Below, in pieces: positions 9,298-18,226 of a DNA stretch of 64,000 nt. The notes beneath the pieces were generated by a model, which did not search any database, had not been told where the DNA came from, and saw only the letters and a program-made list of their open reading frames with translations. The position numbers were made by a program, and so were the translations under genes. Source of the DNA: JAXGQE01 sp040766585 (GTDB lineage: Bacteria; Bacillota; SLNR01); the NCBI GenBank assembly GCA_040766585.1, contig JAXGQE010000010.1:62001-126000 (forward strand), in the 5' to 3' direction. Each line of letters starts with the position of its first letter. Position 1 is the first letter of the stretch.

Positions 9298-10476
9298 ATG
9301 AAGGTGGGTAAATGGTTGACGGTTCTGGCGCTCAGCGCGGCATTGGTAGTGGGGGCAGCCTCTGTGGTGCAGACGCCCACGGACCTTCCGGCCGATGACA
9401 TGGAACCACGGCCGCCGGCGGTGCGGCAGGCTCGTCTGGCATCGGTGGGGGATATTATGATGCACAACACCCAGCTCACCGACGGCTACTCGGAGGGCGG
9501 GTACAACTTCGATCATTTCTTCGCGGATATTTCACCCTACTGGAGCGACTGCGACCTGGTGGTGGGCAATCTGGAAACCACCATGGCCGGAAGCGATCGG
9601 GGATACACCGGATACCCGCGTTTCAACAGCCCGGATGAGCTGGCCGATGCCATACGAAAAGCCGGTTTTGACCTGGTCAGCACCGCCAACAACCATGCCA
9701 TGGATAAAGGCGAGTCTGGGGTTCGAAGAACTCTGGATATGCTGGACAGCCAGAATATCCTGAACACCGGAACCGCGCGATCGCCAGAGGAGCGTAGCCA
9801 GTGGCCCATGGTGGATGTCAACGGGATCCAAATGGCTTTTCTGGCCTACACATACAGCACCAACGGAATCCCTGTTCCGTCGGGAAAGGAGTACCTGGTC
9901 AACATGATTGATGAAAAGCAGATGGCCGAGGACATCGCCCGGGCCCGGGAACAGGGAGCGGATCTGGTGGTGGTATCGCCCCACTACGGCGCGGAATACC
10001 GCTGGTCGCCCAACGACTACCAGCTGGAAACCGTGGATGCGCTGGTGAGGGCAGGAGCTGATTTGATTCTGGGGAGCCATCCTCATGTGCTTCAGCCGTT
10101 TGAAATGGTGTCGGTGACCTTAGACGACGGAAGCGTCCGCCAGGCCGGGGTGCTGTACTCTCAGGGGAATTTCATTTCTGCCCAAAAAGGGCTGGACCGG
10201 GAAACGGCTGCCGTGTTCTTTATTGACATTGAAAAGGACCTGTGGGAAGGGACCACCCGGGTTACCGGGATCGAAGCCCTGCCCATTTATACCCATAAAT
10301 ACAGAGAGGGAGGAAAACTGCGCTACCGGGTGGTGGCTGTGGAGCCATCCATTCAGCGCTATGAAAACGGCGATGCGGGCCGCTTTACCTCCCAGGACAT
10401 TTCAATTCTTCGTTCGGCCTGGGATCATGCGGTGAACATTCTGGGGGACGATCGTCTGGTCAGAATACAACCGTAG
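9298..10476 (+). CDS. CapA-family protein (poly-gamma-glutamate capsule type metallophosphatase)
   Basis: A 392-residue PGA_cap/PF09587 protein with a calcineurin-like metallophosphatase fold. A hydrophobic export signal (LTVLALSAALVVGAASVV) begins at residue 7. The core follows: SVGDIMMHNTQL (family GDxMxH), VVGNLETTMAG, FDLVSTANNHAMDKG, VVSPHYGAEY and LILGSHPHVLQP. In Bacillus, CapA acts in poly-gamma-glutamate export or anchoring; most clostridial relatives stand alone and have no proven substrate. No capB or capC is visible here. Strong SD AAGGAGG at 9284-9290 fixes ATG 9298. Confidence 0.85.
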   Translation: MKVGKWLTVLALSAALVVGAASVVQTPTDLPADDMEPRPPAVRQARLASVGDIMMHNTQLTDGYSEGGYNFDHFFADISPYWSDCDLVVGNLETTMAGSDRGYTGYPRFNSPDELADAIRKAGFDLVSTANNHAMDKGESGVRRTLDMLDSQNILNTGTARSPEERSQWPMVDVNGIQMAFLAYTYSTNGIPVPSGKEYLVNMIDEKQMAEDIARAREQGADLVVVSPHYGAEYRWSPNDYQLETVDALVRAGADLILGSHPHVLQPFEMVSVTLDDGSVRQAGVLYSQGNFISAQKGLDRETAAVFFIDIEKDLWEGTTRVTGIEALPIYTHKYREGGKLRYRVVAVEPSIQRYENGDAGRFTSQDISILRSAWDHAVNILGDDRLVRIQP

Positions 10477-10516
10477 AGCCTACAACGAACCAATCGAGGA
10501 TGCAGGAGGGGAAAGA

Positions 10517-11104
10517 ATGATACCTGAAATTGTGGACATGATTCAAAAATCAGCAGCCATTGCCGTCGGTCTGGCGCTGCTGAATGTGGTGACCGCCTTT
10601 TTGATGAGGATGTATCTGACCTGGGCAGTGATTCGGAAAAAGCAGGTGGACCTGCATGTCAGACCCACCCAGAAGCAGTGGGTGAACTATGTGGCTCCTC
10701 TTCAGGATGTGGAATTCAAAGGACTTGTGGTCATGATCGTGGTGATTGTCCTGATCGCATACTTTATTAAGCAAATTCCAGCCGCCTCCGGGCTGATTGT
10801 GATTCTGGTGGGGCTGTCCTTTTTCACGTTTACACTGGGGCTGGCCCGTCCCTCGTATTATCTGACGCCCGAGGGTCTGGTGGTGTTAAACTGGTACCCG
10901 CCCTATATGAATCGGAATATGGGGTTTTTCCGCTGGAGCCTTTTTGAGAAGTATGCCGCCACCGATGACGGTGTTGTGGTAGGCAGCCCGAAGCGAATCA
11001 TTCCCATCATCTGCGAACAGAAGGATCTGGATGCAGTACGCCGCTATGTGCGGCGGATGATGAACCGCCTGAGGGCAGAGGCCGGTCTGGAAACACTGGA
11101 TTAA
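10517..11104 (+). CDS. Membrane protein of unknown function, PH-like C-terminus
   Basis: A 195-residue protein. It has one hydrophobic helix at about residues 12-35, a pair of helices at about 72-110 (VVMIVVIVLIAYFI, then GLIVILVGLSFFTFTLGLA), and a soluble C-terminal part with YYLTPEGLVVLNW and PKRIIPI segments that recall bacterial PH-type domains. This resemblance is only suggestive. SD GGAGGGGAAAG precedes ATG 10517. It follows the CapA gene by 40 nt and precedes a shared terminator. Confidence 0.65.
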   Translation: MIPEIVDMIQKSAAIAVGLALLNVVTAFLMRMYLTWAVIRKKQVDLHVRPTQKQWVNYVAPLQDVEFKGLVVMIVVIVLIAYFIKQIPAASGLIVILVGLSFFTFTLGLARPSYYLTPEGLVVLNWYPPYMNRNMGFFRWSLFEKYAATDDGVVVGSPKRIIPIICEQKDLDAVRRYVRRMMNRLRAEAGLETLD

Positions 11105-11106
11105 AA

Positions 11107-11130
11107 AAAGCCCGGTGAAGACCGGGCTTT
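11107..11130. terminator. Bidirectional intrinsic terminator
   Basis: AAAGCCCGGT (11107-11116), loop GAAG, ACCGGGCTTT (11121-11130). It sits between convergent genes and has A/T flanks in both directions. Confidence 0.85.
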
Positions 11131-11140
11131 TGGCAGTGCC

Positions 11141-12220
11141 TTATTGAGGGGGCTGCAGGCGAATGGCTTTGGTGGGGCATTTTTCCTGACAGCAAAAGCA
11201 GACAATACACTTTTCTGAATCCACTCGGGGGTAGCCGTCCATGGTGATGGCACCGGCCGGGCATTCTGCCGCACAGGTACCGCACATGGTGCAGAGATCC
11301 TCATCCACCTGGGGACGCTGGGCACGGATCCGGGCCCAGAAATCTCCAGAACCGCCGCGTTCCGGTTTCAGATAGCCCTCCGGATGCTTGTAGTCTTGGA
11401 TGATCGTCAAAGTACCGTCAACATGGATTTTATCCAGATCTTTTTCACCGAATCCCCGGGCATGGCCCAGTTCGGTGGATCGGATCATGCCGGGGGCGAA
11501 GTTCATCATGGCTCCAATGACAGCATCCACGGCCACCATGTCGGTACCGGCCAGGATCAGACCCAGGGAGCGTATATCTTCGGAGAAGGGACCGTTCCCT
11601 TCCATGGCCAGGATTCCATCCACAATGGCCAGGTCCGGCGGTCGGATGGAGAATACATCCAGCAAAGCAGCCGGAAAGTCGTACGGGTTTCCGGCGGTAA
11701 AATGCAGATTGGCTTTCTGGGCGCCGGGCAAATACCCGTAGCAGTTTTTGATAGCACCGGACAGGCCGGTAAGGCCATGGGTTTTGAATTTGGGTAAATT
11801 GATCACATAATCGGCTTCCAGAATGGCTTCGGATACTGCCGGATGCGGCAGATACTGAGAATCCAATGTCAGTTCTCGTACCCGGGTACCGAAGTTTTCG
11901 TAGTACTCTCCGGCGGCTTCCAGCAGTCCGGTTTCGGCAAACGATCCCCTATTGGCTCCGTAACTGGATGCTCCGGGGTTATCACCCACGATGATGGAGG
12001 CCGGGTGACGGGCTTCAACCGCTCGCAGTACTGCGGATAAAACGGCCGGGTGGGTTGTAACACCCTCATGGGGTTTGGATCCTCGCAGGACATTGGGCTT
12101 TAAGACCACTTTTTTACCAGCTAATGGTGGATCGAAACGAGCAAAGATTTCATCCACCACTGCCTGGCAGTTATCGTATTGTGCTGAACGGATCATGACA
12201 GTGGGTTTCAACGGTTTCAT
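11141..12220 (-). CDS. DUF362 protein with C-terminal 2x[4Fe-4S] ferredoxin domain
   Basis: A DUF362-family protein of 359 residues. The DUF362 body shows KKVVLKPNVLRG, GDNPGASSYGANRGSF, INLPKFKTHGLTGLSGAIKNCYG and DGILAMEGNGP, with repeated Asp/Asn/His positions likely to bind metal. The C-terminus carries two 4Fe-4S motifs, CTMCGTCAAECP and CIVCFCCQEKCP. The family is common in anaerobes and its physiological role is largely unknown; electron transfer is likely. ATG 12220 matches the usual family start; GAGAGAGG directly abuts it, so an upstream ATG at 12268 with AAGGA cannot be excluded. It is divergent from yfmF. Confidence 0.85.
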   Translation of the reverse strand: MKPLKPTVMIRSAQYDNCQAVVDEIFARFDPPLAGKKVVLKPNVLRGSKPHEGVTTHPAVLSAVLRAVEARHPASIIVGDNPGASSYGANRGSFAETGLLEAAGEYYENFGTRVRELTLDSQYLPHPAVSEAILEADYVINLPKFKTHGLTGLSGAIKNCYGYLPGAQKANLHFTAGNPYDFPAALLDVFSIRPPDLAIVDGILAMEGNGPFSEDIRSLGLILAGTDMVAVDAVIGAMMNFAPGMIRSTELGHARGFGEKDLDKIHVDGTLTIIQDYKHPEGYLKPERGGSGDFWARIRAQRPQVDEDLCTMCGTCAAECPAGAITMDGYPRVDSEKCIVCFCCQEKCPTKAIRLQPPQ

Positions 12221-12304
12221 CCTCTCTCTATGAATTGGTGATATATCATTTCGCGGTGGGAACACCATTTCCTTTTTCAGCCGCTAAGCGGAAGGGGTTG
12301 TCGG

Positions 12305-13591
12305 ATGAGCGTATTTCAAAGCAAGGCACTGCCCAACGGGACCGTGCTGCACGTGTACCCGACCGAACAGTTTAAAGAAACACGGATGGATTTGTTTTTG
12401 CACCACAATCTGGGACCGGATACGACCCGGACAGCCCTGCTTTCCCAGGTGCTGATGCGGGGATCGGCCGCATTTCCCACCATGAAGGCCATAGAAAAAG
12501 AACTGGCAGCCCTTTTTGGCGCTTCGGTGGGAAGCCGCATGCAAAAAAAAGGCGAGCGCCATCTGCTGGGCATTTCGGTAAGCGGTGTGGGTGAGAAGTA
12601 TCTGGACGAGGCCATACCCGTTTTGGAACGCAGCATCGTTTTGGCTTCGGATCTTCTGCTGCATCCGGTGCTGGAAAACCAGGTATTCCGGACCGATTAT
12701 GTGCAGCAGGAGAAAAAATCACTGCGGGAAGCCATTGAAAGCATTTACAACGACAAACGTTCGTATGCGTACAAACGCTGCGTGGAAATCATGTGTGCCG
12801 GGGAAGAATACCGCCGGCATCCATATGGAAATGTGGAGGATCTGGATGCCATCGAAAGCGGCGATCTGTACGCATTCTACCGCAGACTGCTGACAGAAAA
12901 CCCACTGGAACTGTATGTGGTGGGCCGGGTGGACCCGGAAAGACTCTACGATCACTGCGCCCGATATTTTTCCCACCCGAGAACCGGTACCGCTGTAATG
13001 AGGGCGACGGAACGGGTTGCACCGCCTGCGGCGCCCCGCCGTGTGGTGGAAGAAGAACCCGTGCAGCAGGGAAAGCTGGTGGTGGGTTACCGCACAACCT
13101 ACGGGGTGGAGGATCCGGAATACTATGCCATGCTTATGTACAATCAGATTCTGGGCGGCAGCGGGAACTCCAAACTGTTTATGAATGTGCGGGAGAAAGC
13201 CAGCCTGGCCTATTATGTGTCGTCCAACATAGAAGGAGCCAAAGGGGTGATGTTTATCCAGGCGGGAATTGAACCGGATACCCTGGATCAGACCCTGGAG
13301 ATCATAGACCGGCAGCTGGAAGATATGAACCAGGGACAGATCAGCGATACTGAATGGCTCCAGAGCCGGGAAACCCTTTTGGAATCCATGCAAAAACTCA
13401 GCGATTCTCCGGGCGCTCTGATTCAACTGGGGCTGTCGGGACGCTTGTACAACCGGACCCAGTCGGCGGCGGAAATCATGGAACGGATCCGGGCGGTGAG
13501 CCTGGATGATGTGGTGCGGGTTGCAGGTTCCATGGTGCAGGATACCGTCTACTTCCTGACCGGAAAGAAAGGAGGGTCCAGTCCATCATGA
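12305..13591 (+). CDS. yfmF: M16 family inactive-type subunit, YfmF (B. subtilis ymfF)
   Basis: A pitrilysin-like (M16) protein of 428 residues in which the zinc-binding HxxEH is absent; the equivalent region reads ALLSQVLMRGS. This is the pattern of the non-catalytic partner of the YfmF/YfmH pair, and the catalytic partner follows with a 4-nt ATGA overlap. In Bacillus these genes are linked to the 5-aminopentanol modification of elongation factor EF-P, on genetic evidence; the exact peptide or substrate is not established. The glycine-rich ILGGSGNSKLF and the VREKASLAYYV segment in the C-terminal half are typical of M16 domains. Confidence 0.85.
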   Translation: MSVFQSKALPNGTVLHVYPTEQFKETRMDLFLHHNLGPDTTRTALLSQVLMRGSAAFPTMKAIEKELAALFGASVGSRMQKKGERHLLGISVSGVGEKYLDEAIPVLERSIVLASDLLLHPVLENQVFRTDYVQQEKKSLREAIESIYNDKRSYAYKRCVEIMCAGEEYRRHPYGNVEDLDAIESGDLYAFYRRLLTENPLELYVVGRVDPERLYDHCARYFSHPRTGTAVMRATERVAPPAAPRRVVEEEPVQQGKLVVGYRTTYGVEDPEYYAMLMYNQILGGSGNSKLFMNVREKASLAYYVSSNIEGAKGVMFIQAGIEPDTLDQTLEIIDRQLEDMNQGQISDTEWLQSRETLLESMQKLSDSPGALIQLGLSGRLYNRTQSAAEIMERIRAVSLDDVVRVAGSMVQDTVYFLTGKKGGSSPS

Positions 13592-14868
13592 ACATCCACC
13601 ATCACGGTCGTCTGCAGGAAATGGTCATCAGTGAAAAGCTGGACTGCGGTTTGGAAGTCCATGTGATTCCCAAGAAAGGATTCTCCGAGAAATATGCGGT
13701 GCTTACCACCCGATTCGGTTCGGTGGATCATTCGTTTGTTCACCCGGAGACCGGCACGGTACAAACCGTTCCGGACGGGATCGCTCATTTTCTGGAGCAT
13801 ACTCTGTTTGAAAAAGAAGACGGGAACATTTCCGACCGGTTTTCCAATCGGGGCGCATACCACAACGCCTATACCAGTTTCACTTCAACTTCGTATCTGT
13901 TTTCCTGTGCCCGCGACTTTTCGGAAAACCTGACTACCCTGATGGATCTGGCCTACCACCCATATTTCACAGAAGCATCTGTGGAAAAGGAAAAGGGCAT
14001 CATCGAGCAGGAAATCATCATGTACGATGATCTGCCCCACTGGAAAGTGTACCAGAACCTGCTGGAGGCCATGTATCAGGTCCATCCGGTGCGGATCAAC
14101 ATTGCCGGAAGCGTGCCATCCATCCGTTCCATTACCGCCGAAACGCTGGCTGACTGTCACCGGATTTTTTATCATCCCCAGAATATGGCGCTGTACTGCG
14201 CAGGGGATCTGGATGCCGAGCAGGTTATTCGATCGGCGTCCGGATACATGGAACGAATTCAGCTGCCTCCCTTTGATCCCGTGAAGCGGCAGATCCCGGA
14301 TGAACCGGCGGCTGTGGCTCATTCAGAGGTGGTGGAAAAGGGTGCGGTACTGAGGCCGCTGGTGATGATGGGCTGGAAAGAGGCGGATCCATCTGCCGAT
14401 GCCCGCACGGCACTGATGCGGGAACTGGAAAATGAGATCATTATGGAAGCTCTGTTCGGCAAAGGATCGGATCTGTTCAACGATCTCTATGAATCCGGGG
14501 TACTGTCCAGCCAACTGGATCTTGATTACAGCAATGCACCCCATTACGGGTATGCCCTGATCGGAACCGAAACGGAAAAACCGGATGTGCTGATTGAACA
14601 AATCGGGAAAACGCTGCAGCGGGTTCGAAAAAACGGGCTGGATCCCCGTTTGTTTGAAGAATCCAGACGGCGAATCGCCGGAAGCTTTATTCAGACTTTT
14701 GATCATATGGAACGGTTGGTCAATGCCTTTGTGTCCACATACCATCGGGGATTTCTCTTTTTCGATTACGACACAGCCCTGCGAGAAGTGTCCTTATCCG
14801 GTGTGCGGGAACGCCTCAGTGAATTCTGGATTCCGGATGAATGCAGTGTGTCCATCGTCCAGCCGTAA
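13588..14868 (+). CDS. yfmH: M16 zinc metallopeptidase, YfmH (B. subtilis ymfH)
   Basis: The catalytic M16 partner, 426 residues. AHFLEHTLFEK has the inverted zinc motif HxxEH at residues 67-71, and the downstream glutamates in EKGIIEQEIIMYDD supply the third ligand. LFGKGSDLFNDLYESGVLS matches the C-terminal half-domain. It begins at ATG 13588, overlapping the yfmF stop, so the pair is translationally coupled and probably works as a heterodimeric peptidase. A terminator follows 31 nt later. Confidence 0.9.
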   Translation: MNIHHHGRLQEMVISEKLDCGLEVHVIPKKGFSEKYAVLTTRFGSVDHSFVHPETGTVQTVPDGIAHFLEHTLFEKEDGNISDRFSNRGAYHNAYTSFTSTSYLFSCARDFSENLTTLMDLAYHPYFTEASVEKEKGIIEQEIIMYDDLPHWKVYQNLLEAMYQVHPVRINIAGSVPSIRSITAETLADCHRIFYHPQNMALYCAGDLDAEQVIRSASGYMERIQLPPFDPVKRQIPDEPAAVAHSEVVEKGAVLRPLVMMGWKEADPSADARTALMRELENEIIMEALFGKGSDLFNDLYESGVLSSQLDLDYSNAPHYGYALIGTETEKPDVLIEQIGKTLQRVRKNGLDPRLFEESRRRIAGSFIQTFDHMERLVNAFVSTYHRGFLFFDYDTALREVSLSGVRERLSEFWIPDECSVSIVQP

Positions 14869-14898
14869 CTTATATCCGTAGAATGTTTGAGTATCAAA

Positions 14899-14927
14899 CA
14901 GCTGTCCCATAGGGGCAGCTGATTTTT
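14899..14927 (+). terminator. Intrinsic terminator after yfmFH
   Basis: CAGCTGTCCC (14899-14908), loop ATA, GGGGCAGCTG (14912-14921), then ATTTTT. Confidence 0.7.
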
Positions 14928-15149
14928 ATGAAAATCTACGTGTGCTGCCATCGGTGTTTTCCACGGTCAGAACTGCCGGATAAGTACGGGACTTGTCAGA
15001 TAATCCATCCGTGGGGTTTACGATTTCCGGTCAGTTTCGGATGATTCCTGAGAATGTTTTCTGATGAGAAATTATCCGGATACCATGCAGGAATTCCAGA
15101 AGATTTATCTAATCATTCAGGAATTCTTTCTTTCAGGGGAGTGACAATC

Positions 15150-16004
15150 ATGATGATTCAGATACTGGGCACAGCCCAGGACGGAGGTGTACCGCAAGTG
15201 GCATGTCAATGTCCGACCTGCACCGATGCTCGACGCCATCCCGAACGGATGCGCAAGGGGCCGTCCATCGGCATCTACGATGAAGTGAACGGGCATGCAT
15301 ATATCGTGGATGCATCCCCCCATTTTGACATTCAGCTGGAGATGCTGTGGCAGGCGGTTCGCCAGGTTCGCATACCCGGACCGTTTCCGCTGGATGCTCT
15401 GTTTTTGACCCACGGTCATTTTGGCCATTACTGGGGATTGGGCTATCTGGGAAAAGAGGCCTGCAGCAGCCGGGAACTGCCGGTCTACTGTACCCGGGAT
15501 ATGCTGGACTTTCTGAGTGCAAACAGGCCCTTCGCCGATCTGATCCAGAGGAAAAACATTGTGTTCCATCCCATCGAGGATGGGCTGGAAATTCCGGTTC
15601 ATCCCGACTTAACGGTGATTCCTTATGCCGTGGAACACCGCCGGGATGTTACCGATACTGTGGGCTATATCCTGAAAGGAAAGATGAAAACCGCTTTGTA
15701 TATCCCGGATATGGACGATGTCACAGAAGGGATTGTGGGAAAAATTGCTCAGGCGGATATCGCCCTCATTGACGGATGCTTCTACTCCGGAGCGGAGCTG
15801 CCGGGAAGGGATATGCGGGAGGTACCGCACCCGCTGATTCCCGATGCCATGGATCGGCTGCAGGAATTGGCAGCCTCTACCGACATCGTTTTTACTCATT
15901 TCAACCACACCAATTTAGCCATTCGACCGGACAGCGAGGAGAGCCGCAGAGTAATTGACCGGGGCTTTTCCCTGGCCCGGGACGGAGACGAATGGGCGAT
16001 TTAG
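15150..16004 (+). CDS. PqqB-like MBL-fold metallohydrolase
   Basis: A metallo-beta-lactamase-fold protein of 284 residues resembling coenzyme PQQ synthesis protein B. The N-terminus IQILGTAQDGGVPQVACQCPTC with two CxC-type cysteine positions matches PqqB-like proteins. The metal motif reads THGHFGHYWGL, so the aspartate of canonical HxHxDH is glycine; other PqqB-like proteins, as remembered, share this HxHxGH form. IPDMDDV and VFTHFNHTNL give the later ligands. No pqqA, C, D or E gene is near, so PQQ synthesis is unlikely and the function is unknown. ATG 15150 follows GGGGAGTG; an ATG codon repeats at 15153. Confidence 0.8.
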   Translation: MMIQILGTAQDGGVPQVACQCPTCTDARRHPERMRKGPSIGIYDEVNGHAYIVDASPHFDIQLEMLWQAVRQVRIPGPFPLDALFLTHGHFGHYWGLGYLGKEACSSRELPVYCTRDMLDFLSANRPFADLIQRKNIVFHPIEDGLEIPVHPDLTVIPYAVEHRRDVTDTVGYILKGKMKTALYIPDMDDVTEGIVGKIAQADIALIDGCFYSGAELPGRDMREVPHPLIPDAMDRLQELAASTDIVFTHFNHTNLAIRPDSEESRRVIDRGFSLARDGDEWAI

Positions 16005-16020
16005 AAGCGGCATCGAAACG

Positions 16021-16052
16021 AGCAATCTGCTGAGCAGGTTGCTTTTTTTTTT
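16021..16052 (+). terminator. Intrinsic terminator
   Basis: AGCAATCTGC (16021-16030), loop TGA, GCAGGTTGCT (16034-16043) with one G-U pair, then a ten-T run. Confidence 0.9.
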
Positions 16053-16078
16053 GATGAAATCATAAAATCTTGAAAACG

Positions 16079-16120
16079 GTAACAATTGTTACGAACATTT
16101 CAGGAGTACGGGTGTATACT
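16079..16120 (+). promoter_or_regulatory. FNR/HcpR-type operator and extended -10 promoter of cupin-hcp
   Basis: A perfect 14-bp palindrome GTAACAATTGTTAC occupies 16079-16092. An extended -10, TGTATACT, ends at 16120, and no good -35 hexamer is present. With a start near 16127, the palindrome centre falls at -41.5, the class II activator position of the CRP/FNR family. Control of hcp by an HcpR-type FNR regulator is established in several anaerobes; that this box is bound by HcpR is an inference. Confidence 0.7.
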
Positions 16121-16166
16121 GAGGGTGAGATCCATAAGATGAACGGGATAGAAGGGAGGCTCTGCA

Positions 16167-16493
16167 ATGATTGAAACGATCTTTCAGTGGGTACAAAAAG
16201 ATGGCAAACAGGTGGACAAGGTGATCCAGGATGAGAATGTCCACTACATTCACATGGTATTTCCTCAAGGGGAAGGATTGCCCCAGCATGTATCGAATTC
16301 CAACGTATACATGACTGTCCTGAGAGGTACACTGTCCATTGGACTGAGTGAACAAGATACCCATGAATACGCACCGGGAAATGTCCTGAAGATCCCCCAG
16401 GGAGTAGTAATGAATGTAGGGAACAAGCATCCGGAAACACTGGAACTGATTGTGGTCAAAGCCCCGGCGCCCAAAAGCTCTGGACAGGCATAA
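16167..16493 (+). CDS. Small cupin-domain protein
   Basis: A single cupin barrel of 108 residues. The segments LPQHVSNSNVYMTVLRGTLSIGL and YAPGNVLKIPQGVVMNVGN match the two conserved cupin motifs; metal-binding histidines are partly replaced (QHVSN...). Such proteins bind small ligands or metals. SD GGGAGG precedes ATG 16167. It is 21 nt ahead of hcp and shares its promoter, so a role linked to nitrosative or redox stress is inferred. Confidence 0.8.
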   Translation: MIETIFQWVQKDGKQVDKVIQDENVHYIHMVFPQGEGLPQHVSNSNVYMTVLRGTLSIGLSEQDTHEYAPGNVLKIPQGVVMNVGNKHPETLELIVVKAPAPKSSGQA

Positions 16494-16514
16494 AAATATG
16501 AGGAGGTATGATCC

Positions 16515-18143
16515 ATGAGTATGTTTTGTTTTCAATGCCAGGAGACAGCCAACAATACCGGCTGCACCATTCGCGGTGTGTGCGGCAAGAAAGAAGAAGT
16601 AGCCAAACTCCAGGATCTGTTGGTATACACAACCAAAGGATTAGCTGATATCGTAGTAAAAGGGAAAATGGACGCCAAAGATATTCCCCAGGTTAACTAT
16701 CAGATGTTCAACAGTCTCTTTATGACCATTACCAACGCCAACTTCGACGATGGATCCCTGGAAAAACAGATTATGAAGATGATGGGGGTTCGGGATGAAA
16801 TGAGAGCCAAGGTCAGCGGTGTGGACCTTCATGATGCCGCTACATTCACCGTGGATACCCGGGACAGCATGCTGGAGAAAGCGTCCCAGGTGGGAGTGCT
16901 CTCTGAAGAAAACGAAGATATTCGATCTTTGAAAGAAACCGTAACCTATGGACTGAAAGGGATGGCGGCCTATACGGAGCATGCGGTGAATATTGGTATG
17001 GATGCATCGGAAATTGCTGATTTCATGTACGATACTCTGGCCAAACTGCTGACACCCATGGGTGCCGATGAGCTGGTGGCTCTGGTACTGAAAACCGGCG
17101 AATACGGTGTCAAGTCCATGGCTCTGCTGGATGAAGCCAACACCTCCCGCTACGGGCATCCGGAAATCACCCAGGTGGATATCGGAGTTCGAAACAATCC
17201 GGCCATCCTGATTACCGGGCATGACCTGGTGGATCTGGAACAGCTGTTGGAACAGACCCGAGGAACCGGCGTGGATGTCTACACCCATGGAGAAATGCTT
17301 CCGGCCCAGTACTATCCATTCTTTAAGAAGTATGATCATTTTGCCGGCAACTACGGGAATTCCTGGTGGAAACAGCTGGAAGAGTTTGTCACCTTCAAGG
17401 GACCGATTCTTTTCACCACCAACTGCATAGTTCCGCCGAAAAGCGAAGAAGTACGGCAGAGGATTTTCACAACCGGTTCCACCGGATATCCGGGCTGCAC
17501 CCATATTGTGCCGGATGAAAACGGCAAGAAAGATTTCAGTGCGGTCATCGAAATGGCTAAAAAACTTCCGGCTCCGGAAGCCATTGAACACGGTTCCATC
17601 GTGGGGGGCTTTGCCCGCAACCAGGTGCTGGCTCTGGCTGACAAGGTCATTGACGCCGTCAAATCCGGCGCCATCAAGAAATTCTTTGTCATGGCCGGCT
17701 GCGACGGTCGGATGAAATCCCGGGAGTACTACACGGAATTTGCCGCTAAACTGCCCAAAGATACCGTAATCCTGACGGCAGGCTGCGCCAAGTACCGCTA
17801 CAATAAACTGGATCTGGGCGATATCGGCGGGATTCCCCGAGTGCTGGATGCCGGTCAGTGCAACGACTGCTATTCTTTGGCTGTGATTGCCATGAAACTG
17901 AAGGAAGCATTCGCTCTGGATGATATCAATGATCTCCCCATTGCCTATAATATCTCCTGGTACGAACAGAAAGCCGTCATTGTGTTGCTGGCGCTGCTGT
18001 ACCTGGGAGTGAAGAACATTCATTTGGGACCCACACTGCCGGGCTTTTTGTCCCCCAATGTAGCCAAGGTGCTGGTGGACAATTTCAATATCGGCGGGAT
18101 CACTACTGTGGACCAAGACATGGCCATGTTTTTGGCAGAATAG
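16515..18143 (+). CDS. hcp: Hydroxylamine reductase / hybrid cluster protein, class I
   Basis: Hybrid cluster protein of 542 residues. The N-terminal cysteines C5, C8, C17 and C23 (CFQC...C...C) are the short-spaced class I type found in strict anaerobes. Later cluster ligands are visible in GYPGCTHIVPDENG, MAGCDGRMKSREYY, LTAGCAKYRYNKLD and GQCNDCYS. The protein is a cytoplasmic oxygen-sensitive Fe-S-O enzyme; hydroxylamine reduction and NO reduction or S-nitrosylation roles have been reported. AGGAGG precedes ATG 16515. An adjacent hcr reductase is missing. Confidence 0.96.
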   Translation: MSMFCFQCQETANNTGCTIRGVCGKKEEVAKLQDLLVYTTKGLADIVVKGKMDAKDIPQVNYQMFNSLFMTITNANFDDGSLEKQIMKMMGVRDEMRAKVSGVDLHDAATFTVDTRDSMLEKASQVGVLSEENEDIRSLKETVTYGLKGMAAYTEHAVNIGMDASEIADFMYDTLAKLLTPMGADELVALVLKTGEYGVKSMALLDEANTSRYGHPEITQVDIGVRNNPAILITGHDLVDLEQLLEQTRGTGVDVYTHGEMLPAQYYPFFKKYDHFAGNYGNSWWKQLEEFVTFKGPILFTTNCIVPPKSEEVRQRIFTTGSTGYPGCTHIVPDENGKKDFSAVIEMAKKLPAPEAIEHGSIVGGFARNQVLALADKVIDAVKSGAIKKFFVMAGCDGRMKSREYYTEFAAKLPKDTVILTAGCAKYRYNKLDLGDIGGIPRVLDAGQCNDCYSLAVIAMKLKEAFALDDINDLPIAYNISWYEQKAVIVLLALLYLGVKNIHLGPTLPGFLSPNVAKVLVDNFNIGGITTVDQDMAMFLAE

Positions 18144-18175
18144 AGGAGAAGTAGACAACTTTATGAGAGAAGGCA

Positions 18176-18211
18176 AAAAACACCCGGAAGCGTGAGCTTC
18201 CGGGTGTTTTT
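18176..18211. terminator. Strong bidirectional terminator
   Basis: A 16-bp perfect stem, AAAAACACCCGGAAGC (18176-18191) with GCTTCCGGGTGTTTTT (18196-18211), around GTGA. It separates hcp from the convergent M20 gene. Confidence 0.93.
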
Positions 18212-18226
18212 CTGCGGTTGGCTGGA

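Noticed and set aside
14928..15149. Spacer between yfmH and the PqqB-like gene with a repeated CAGGAATTC (around 15090 and 15118)
   Set aside because: The repeat is short and not placed relative to any convincing promoter; an upstream extension of the PqqB-like frame here lacks an SD.
16641..18176. 511-codon minus-strand open frame opposite hcp
   Set aside because: It mirrors the codon pattern of hcp and crosses the strong bidirectional terminator; it is not coding.
18163..18195. Ten-codon ATG frame after hcp
   Set aside because: It runs into the terminator stem and is too short to support.
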